Positions 7,099-10,348 of a stretch of 10,348 bases of DNA are shown here, piece by piece. A program made the position numbers and the translations under genes. Each line of letters starts with the position of its first letter. Within the stretch, counting starts at the first letter, position 1. A model generated the notes under the pieces. The model searched no databases and was not told the origin of the DNA. It saw only the letters and a program-made list of their open reading frames with translations. Origin of the DNA: Desulfobulbaceae bacterium (lineage in GTDB: Bacteria; Desulfobacterota; Desulfobulbia; Desulfobulbales; SURF-16); contig JANTGB010000057.1 in NCBI GenBank assembly GCA_024763115.1, positions 1-10,348 on the forward strand. The letters run 5' to 3'.

Positions 7099-8061
7099 TT
7101 AAAAATGAACAAACCAGCGCAGATAATACTGTTTTTTCATGACCCCTGTTGCAGCCCCGGCAGCATCATTATAAATAAGGCCTCCGGCCTGCAAGGTCAT
7201 TTCATCGCTTAAGCCGTATTGCAGAAACGGGGTAACAAAACCGGCATTATCAGCAGGATTCACTATAAGACGCATACCAATCAGCAACAGGGGATCAAGC
7301 TGATATGTTGCCGAAACACCAAATGATTCTGTTTTTGCCCGGCCGCTTCGGTAATATTCGCCGATAAGGGTCAGTGAATCAGCAAAACCGTATTCCGCCC
7401 CGACAACATAATCGACATAATTGCTCTTTTTTTCCCTGTCCCGGAAAAATCCTCCTTCACCTGTAAGCTCAATACCTGTTTCCAGCAGCTCACCATTGAT
7501 CTCCCAGCCGATAATATTTCGTTCTTCCTGCCGATCCAGAACACCGACCAGGGCAAAATCGGCAAAATCCCAAAAGCCTTTCAAGCGGGCACAGCTTTTC
7601 TTTTCAGACAAGGTACAGTCAAAACCGGCAAGATCATTAACTGCATATTCATAATGAACGGCATCGGTTCCCTTGCGGGTTTCCGGCTCAATGGCAAATG
7701 AATCAACCGGGTTAAAGACATCAATGGGGTTCCATAACTTACCCACGCCCAAAGGCACCCTTTGCCGGCCAAGGATAAGAAGATGCTTTTCCCCGCTATA
7801 CTGCAGGTAGCCGCGATACAGATCAGTTTCGTTGCGATTTGACTTACCCTTGCAGGCGAGAATATTCTTATTATCAACAGCCAGAAAGCCATGCAGGTCA
7901 GGATAGCGATCCTGTCTAAAGGTTGATTGCAGACGAATTCGGTTAAAGTCCTGGAAACGGTAAGAAGAGTCATAGAGGGCAATATTGGTATTTTCCACCG
8001 TCGGATCAGCGTGGCAGGGCAGAAGAAAAGCCGCGAAATAAAATCTATGCAACCATTTCAT
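7099..8061 (-). CDS. Outer-membrane beta-barrel (porin-like) protein
   Basis: A 320-residue protein. The start at 8061 gives a signal peptide (MKWLHRFYFAAFLLPCHA, cleavage near 18) and follows a GAGAGG ribosome-binding site; an upstream in-frame start would put 22 non-signal residues in front. The mature part is made of alternating hydrophobic/polar strands rich in Tyr, Gly and Asp and ends in FVHF, a typical barrel-terminal phenylalanine. A conserved-looking block, LGRQRVPLGVGKLWNPIDVF (97-116), resembles uncharacterised barrel proteins seen beside FtsX/LolD-type ABC genes in deltaproteobacteria, from memory and not searched. The first codons overlap the ATPase gene end by 17 bases, so the two are coupled. 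Likely an outer-membrane partner of the ABC system; no known substrate. Barrel nature is well supported, role is inference. Confidence 0.75.
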   Translation of the reverse strand: MKWLHRFYFAAFLLPCHADPTVENTNIALYDSSYRFQDFNRIRLQSTFRQDRYPDLHGFLAVDNKNILACKGKSNRNETDLYRGYLQYSGEKHLLILGRQRVPLGVGKLWNPIDVFNPVDSFAIEPETRKGTDAVHYEYAVNDLAGFDCTLSEKKSCARLKGFWDFADFALVGVLDRQEERNIIGWEINGELLETGIELTGEGGFFRDREKKSNYVDYVVGAEYGFADSLTLIGEYYRSGRAKTESFGVSATYQLDPLLLIGMRLIVNPADNAGFVTPFLQYGLSDEMTLQAGGLIYNDAAGAATGVMKKQYYLRWFVHF

Positions 8062-8779
8062 CTGCCGCAACCTCTCCATCCCGCAGGACAATGGAGCGCC
8101 TCGCCTTGCCGATAACCAGGGGATCATGGGAGGAAAAAATTATGGTTATCCCCTCGCTTTCGTTAAGCTGCCGCATCATGTCCATCAGCCTGGAGGCGTT
8201 CTTGCTGTCAAGGTTGGCGGTCGGCTCATCAGCCAGGATTAATTTCGGCCGCGAGGCCACGGCCCTGGCCACGGCCACCCTTTGCTGCTGGCCGCCGCTG
8301 AGCCGGCCGGGCATCTTGTCAAGCAGAGAAGCGATATCGAGTTTTGCGGCAATCTCCCTTGTTCTTTCCTGACACTGTTCCTTGTCTTTTCCCTGCAGGC
8401 GCATGATATAGCTTATGTTTTCCCGGGCCGTGAGCACCGGGATCAGGTTATAGGCCTGAAAGACAAAGCCGATATGATCACGTCGCAGCCGGGACAATTC
8501 TTTTTCATTAAGATCAGTAACAGTAACGCCGTCAAGAATAACCCTGCCGCTGCTGGGGCTGTCCAGGCCGCCGATAATATTAAGCAGGGTGGTTTTGCCG
8601 CTGCCCGAAGGCCCGGAGATAACGACAAACTCCCTCCTGTTGATCTCCAGGTTTATATCGGCCAGGCCGACAACCAGCAATTCGCCGGCCGGCATAAAGA
8701 CTTTACCGACTTTCCGGATTAAGAGAAATTGACTGTTCATATTTTCATAAATTTGTAATTTTTTTTCGTAACTACTCAT
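8045..8779 (-). CDS. ABC transporter ATPase, LolD/MacB type
   Basis: A 244-residue nucleotide-binding protein with all motifs intact: Walker A GPSGSGKT (56-63), Q-loop Q108, signature LSGGQQQR (160-167), Walker B LILADEP (180-186) with catalytic E185, and switch H218. The sequence style (GGLDSPSSGRV, AYNLIPVLTARENI) is that of the LolD/MacB/FtsE group, which energises FtsX-like permeases that move lipoproteins or export small molecules. It pairs with the permease gene upstream. The start is ambiguous: the ATG at 8779 lies in the leader repeat and gives MSSYEKK, while ATG 8740 (MNSQFLL) begins nearer the usual family N-terminus. The 8779 start has AGGATG upstream. The 13 extra residues look appended by the repeat. 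Confidence 0.93.
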   Translation of the reverse strand: MSSYEKKLQIYENMNSQFLLIRKVGKVFMPAGELLVVGLADINLEINRREFVVISGPSGSGKTTLLNIIGGLDSPSSGRVILDGVTVTDLNEKELSRLRRDHIGFVFQAYNLIPVLTARENISYIMRLQGKDKEQCQERTREIAAKLDIASLLDKMPGRLSGGQQQRVAVARAVASRPKLILADEPTANLDSKNASRLMDMMRQLNESEGITIIFSSHDPLVIGKARRSIVLRDGEVAADEMVA

Positions 8780-8794
8780 GGGGTAAGCATCCTA
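8768..8794 (-). repeat. Leader repeat copy 2: AGG + ATG at the ATPase start
   Basis: The minus strand reads TAGG (8791-8794) followed, after four variable bases, by TTACCCCATGAGTAGTTAC (8768-8786). It contains the ATPase start codon (8777-8779) and an AGG 11 bases before it. The core is identical to copies at 402-420 (plus) and 10210-10228 (minus). In this copy the AGG sits between short complementary arms (AAG/CTT), as also in the other copies. Confidence 0.8.
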
Positions 8795-8815
8795 ACTTCG
8801 CTAACCCATGGAATT

Positions 8816-8925
8816 GTAACTGGTTACAGGGTGCCGGAAATTTTCGTGATCAGGTCGGTGCAGCGTATTAGTCATACGTAAGCCGGACTGATCGCGGAAA
8901 TATGCGGTGCCCTGTGAGCAGTTAC
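8816..8925 (-). repeat. Long imperfect hairpin element A in ATPase leader
   Basis: A ~110-base inverted repeat lies in the gap between the permease stop and the ATPase start. The arms begin GTAACTGGTTACAGGG (8816-8831) and, on the other strand, GTAACTGCTCACAGGG (8910-8925), and pair along most of their length to a tip CGTAT-TAGTC-ATACG. Of about ten arm differences, about six are G-U compatible when transcribed. It is followed on the plus strand by seven T, but the operon runs the other way. It belongs to the same module as leader repeat copy 2, 53 bases from GTAAC to GTAAC. It could be a MITE/REP-like element, an mRNA-processing hairpin or a regulatory leader. Confidence 0.8.
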
Positions 8926-8997
8926 TTTTTTTCTACCATGAAGCGCATGAAGAACACGAAGAAAAAACGCAAGAATATAGGATCCTGGAAAATGTTT
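8926..8997. repeat. Short spacer with 9-base ATGAAG/ACGAAG tandem
   Basis: After the T run at 8926-8932, the hexamers ATGAAG (8938-8943), ATGAAG (8947-8952) and ACGAAG (8956-8961) recur every nine bases. This resembles the degenerate CACGAAG-type microrepeat found in spacers of many bacteria. No gene is seen. Confidence 0.4.
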
Positions 8998-10221
8998 TCA
9001 AAGTGAATTGATCGCTCTGATTGGCTTAGACCGCTTCAAAACCCGCAATGGGAATATGACAGTTAAAACAGTTGCCGTAACCACTGCCGTAAAAGCAGTA
9101 ATAAAATATTGGGGCCTGATAACGGCATACGCAATGGTGTTAAGCCCGAATTCGTCAAGACCGGCACTGAAGCGGGTTAAATCCAGACCATTGGCGACAA
9201 ACCAGGCAAGGCCGGCAGCTCCCAGAAATGAACCGAGCAGATAACCGGCCAGACCTATTATCAGTGATTCAACCAGCACCACGGCCCGGATAAAAGAAAA
9301 CTCCGTGCCCACGGCCTGCATGATCCCGAATTCTCTTGTCCTTTCAATGACGGAAACAAGAATAACCCCGAAGATACCGAGCCCGGCAACGCCGAAAACC
9401 AGAAAATTGGTGACCAGATTAAAACCGCGCATCATTACCCTGCTCTGCATCAGGGCCGGATACATTTCATCCCAGCGCCATACGTCAAGGTCAGGATACT
9501 GCTTTGCCAACTGCTGCTGCAGAAGATGAGTATCATTTTCGTTGGAGAGCATCAGATTGATCCTGACCGCAGCACCCTGGACGTCCAGCAGACGGGCTGC
9601 GGTTTTACGCCCGATAAAAATACCGTTTTCATCCACTGCCATATTGCCGGTCTTGACAATGCCTGCTATCTTAAAGGGCAGGGACGACACCTCGCCCTCT
9701 CTGTCCTGGGCTGAGATAACCACTTTTCTGCCCAGGCCGGTCTTTAATTTATCGGCCAGCTTATAGCCGATAAGAGCGCCCCGCCCCCTGGAGCCGAAAT
9801 CATATTGCCCCTGGCGCAAGGTCTTGGCCAGGTTACTAAATTTTTCTTCCGCCGGCAGATCGATTCCATAAATCTTCACGTTACGGGCCGTTTCCGCCGT
9901 GGCCGCAAGGCCATCCTGCTCAATGCGGCTGACGCAGCTCTTTATCCGGGGATCCAGCTCCAGGCGGGCAGTAATCTCCTTATCTTTGTAAATAAGTTTT
10001 TTTATATCAGGATCCTGCCGGTAATTGTGGGGCAGGAGAGAAATATGGCCGCATACTGCGCCAAGGGAATTATTAATCAGCTGTTCGGTCATGCCGTCAT
10101 ACAGGCCTTCCATGAGCAGCAGTCCCCAGAGGCTGACCCCAATCATGATTATAACCAGCCCTGTCCTGGTTTTGCGGCGGGCTAATGAGGCCAGGGCTAT
10201 TTTAAAAACGTAACTACTCAT
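8998..10221 (-). CDS. ABC transporter permease, FtsX/MacB/LolE type
   Basis: A 407-residue inner-membrane permease. Membrane segment 1 (about 18-40) follows the family-typical KIALASLARRKTRTG. A large periplasmic domain (about 41-265, MacB periplasmic-core-like) comes next. Three C-terminal segments (about 270-292, 313-343, 373-395) form the FtsX domain, including VIERTREFGIMQAVG (291-305) and the ending PLRVLKRSKPIRAI. This is the one-long-loop, four-helix MacB/LolC-LolE architecture used for lipoprotein release or periplasm-to-outside export, not import. The start at 10221 is chosen because it gives the normal N-terminus and follows TTAGGTG; the frame stays open upstream through repeat DNA. 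The start codon lies inside the leader repeat, so the protein begins MSSY like the ATPase. A second permease, if the transporter is heterodimeric, would be outside the window. Confidence 0.92.
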   Translation of the reverse strand: MSSYVFKIALASLARRKTRTGLVIIMIGVSLWGLLLMEGLYDGMTEQLINNSLGAVCGHISLLPHNYRQDPDIKKLIYKDKEITARLELDPRIKSCVSRIEQDGLAATAETARNVKIYGIDLPAEEKFSNLAKTLRQGQYDFGSRGRGALIGYKLADKLKTGLGRKVVISAQDREGEVSSLPFKIAGIVKTGNMAVDENGIFIGRKTAARLLDVQGAAVRINLMLSNENDTHLLQQQLAKQYPDLDVWRWDEMYPALMQSRVMMRGFNLVTNFLVFGVAGLGIFGVILVSVIERTREFGIMQAVGTEFSFIRAVVLVESLIIGLAGYLLGSFLGAAGLAWFVANGLDLTRFSAGLDEFGLNTIAYAVIRPQYFITAFTAVVTATVLTVIFPLRVLKRSKPIRAINSL

Positions 10222-10235
10222 GGGGTAAACACCTA
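10210..10235 (-). repeat. Leader repeat copy 3: AGG + ATG at the permease start
   Basis: The minus strand reads TAGG (10232-10235) followed by a variable triplet and TTACCCCATGAGTAGTTAC (10210-10228). The ATG at 10219-10221 is the permease start codon. Distance to the adjoining GTAAC of hairpin B is the same as in the ATPase leader, although the bases between have diverged. Confidence 0.8.
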
Positions 10236-10257
10236 ATGATTGCAAATCTCCGTACTT

Positions 10258-10348
10258 GTAACTGTTTACAGGGTGCCGTAGATTTTCGTCATCAGACCGG
10301 TGCCGCGTATTAGTCATACGTAAACCGGGCTGATGGCGGAAATATGCG
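10258..10348 (-). repeat. Long hairpin element B in permease leader, cut by window edge
   Basis: It starts GTAACTGTTTACAGGGTGCC (10258-10277) and aligns with hairpin A throughout, with the same tip around GCGTATTAGTCATACGTA. About 20 bases of the far arm lie beyond the window. Compared with A it shows a paired change: CGTGATCAG facing CTGATCGCG in A becomes CGTCATCAG facing CTGATGGCG in B, so a G-C pair is replaced by C-G. A U-G pair in A is also C-G in B. Confidence 0.78.

Noticed and set aside
6984..7112. Upstream extension of the TonB receptor to an ATG at 7112 or 7034
   Set aside because: It would overlap the barrel gene or precede the signal peptide with a second hydrophobic stretch; the start at 6983 gives a normal exported receptor.
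8926..8932. Seven T after hairpin A as a plus-strand terminator
   Set aside because: No plus-strand gene lies upstream of it; the surrounding genes are all transcribed from the other strand.
10222..10317. N-terminal extension of the permease by 32 residues
   Set aside because: The extension is encoded by the leader hairpin repeat and is polar and non-homologous; the start at 10221 has AGGTG upstream and fits the family.

Overview
The window looks like a Gram-negative bacterium, most probably a Desulfobacterota (sulfate-reducer-type deltaproteobacterial) lineage. The evidence is a TonB-dependent receptor and a second outer-membrane barrel, which require an outer membrane, and a REC-kinase-REC hybrid whose wording around the AHDLNN H-box and the second receiver is typical of that group. 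The taxonomic call is inference from protein style; there is no rRNA or marker gene.

Layout. Positions 1-449 hold no convincing long gene. They contain two CTGAAYAGTTAC motifs, a perfect TATAAT box, and a compact set of hairpins ending in a GAGACC/GGTCTC stem plus six T, which reads as a ~100-nt small RNA or a transcription attenuator. A short repeat carrying its own AGG and ATG follows. A Nudix hydrolase resembling RppH (450-911, +) comes next. A 346-base convergent spacer with several hairpins separates it from seven minus-strand genes filling the rest of the window. In transcription order (right to left) these are: an FtsX/MacB-type ABC permease, its LolD/MacB-type ATPase, a small outer-membrane beta-barrel protein, a TonB-dependent receptor, a secreted YfiR-like protein, a membrane histidine kinase, and a REC-kinase-REC hybrid without a DNA-binding domain. 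Gaps are mostly small or negative (17-bp and 1-bp overlaps; gaps of 13 and 17 bp), so this is probably one operon or two abutting ones, with a possible internal promoter before the TonB receptor.

How the genes may work together. The ABC pair, the barrel and the TonB receptor form a cell-envelope transport set. The YfiR-like protein and the kinase pair form a sensing set. By analogy with YfiR acting on the periplasmic domain of YfiN, the YfiR-like protein may gate the kinase through its ~110-residue periplasmic domain. The substrate cannot be read from the sequence.

The most unusual feature is non-coding. A leader module occurs upstream of both ABC genes: a ~110-nt long imperfect hairpin, then 53 nt (equal length in both copies) ending in a conserved block that contains a Shine-Dalgarno-like AGG and the ATG. 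As a result both unrelated proteins begin MSSY. The same block, without the long hairpin, lies upstream of the Nudix gene in the same orientation and opens an 11-codon ORF. The two hairpin copies differ by at least one compensatory base-pair change (G-C to C-G), and many arm differences are G-U compatible, which argues that the folded form is maintained. The second copy runs off the right edge.
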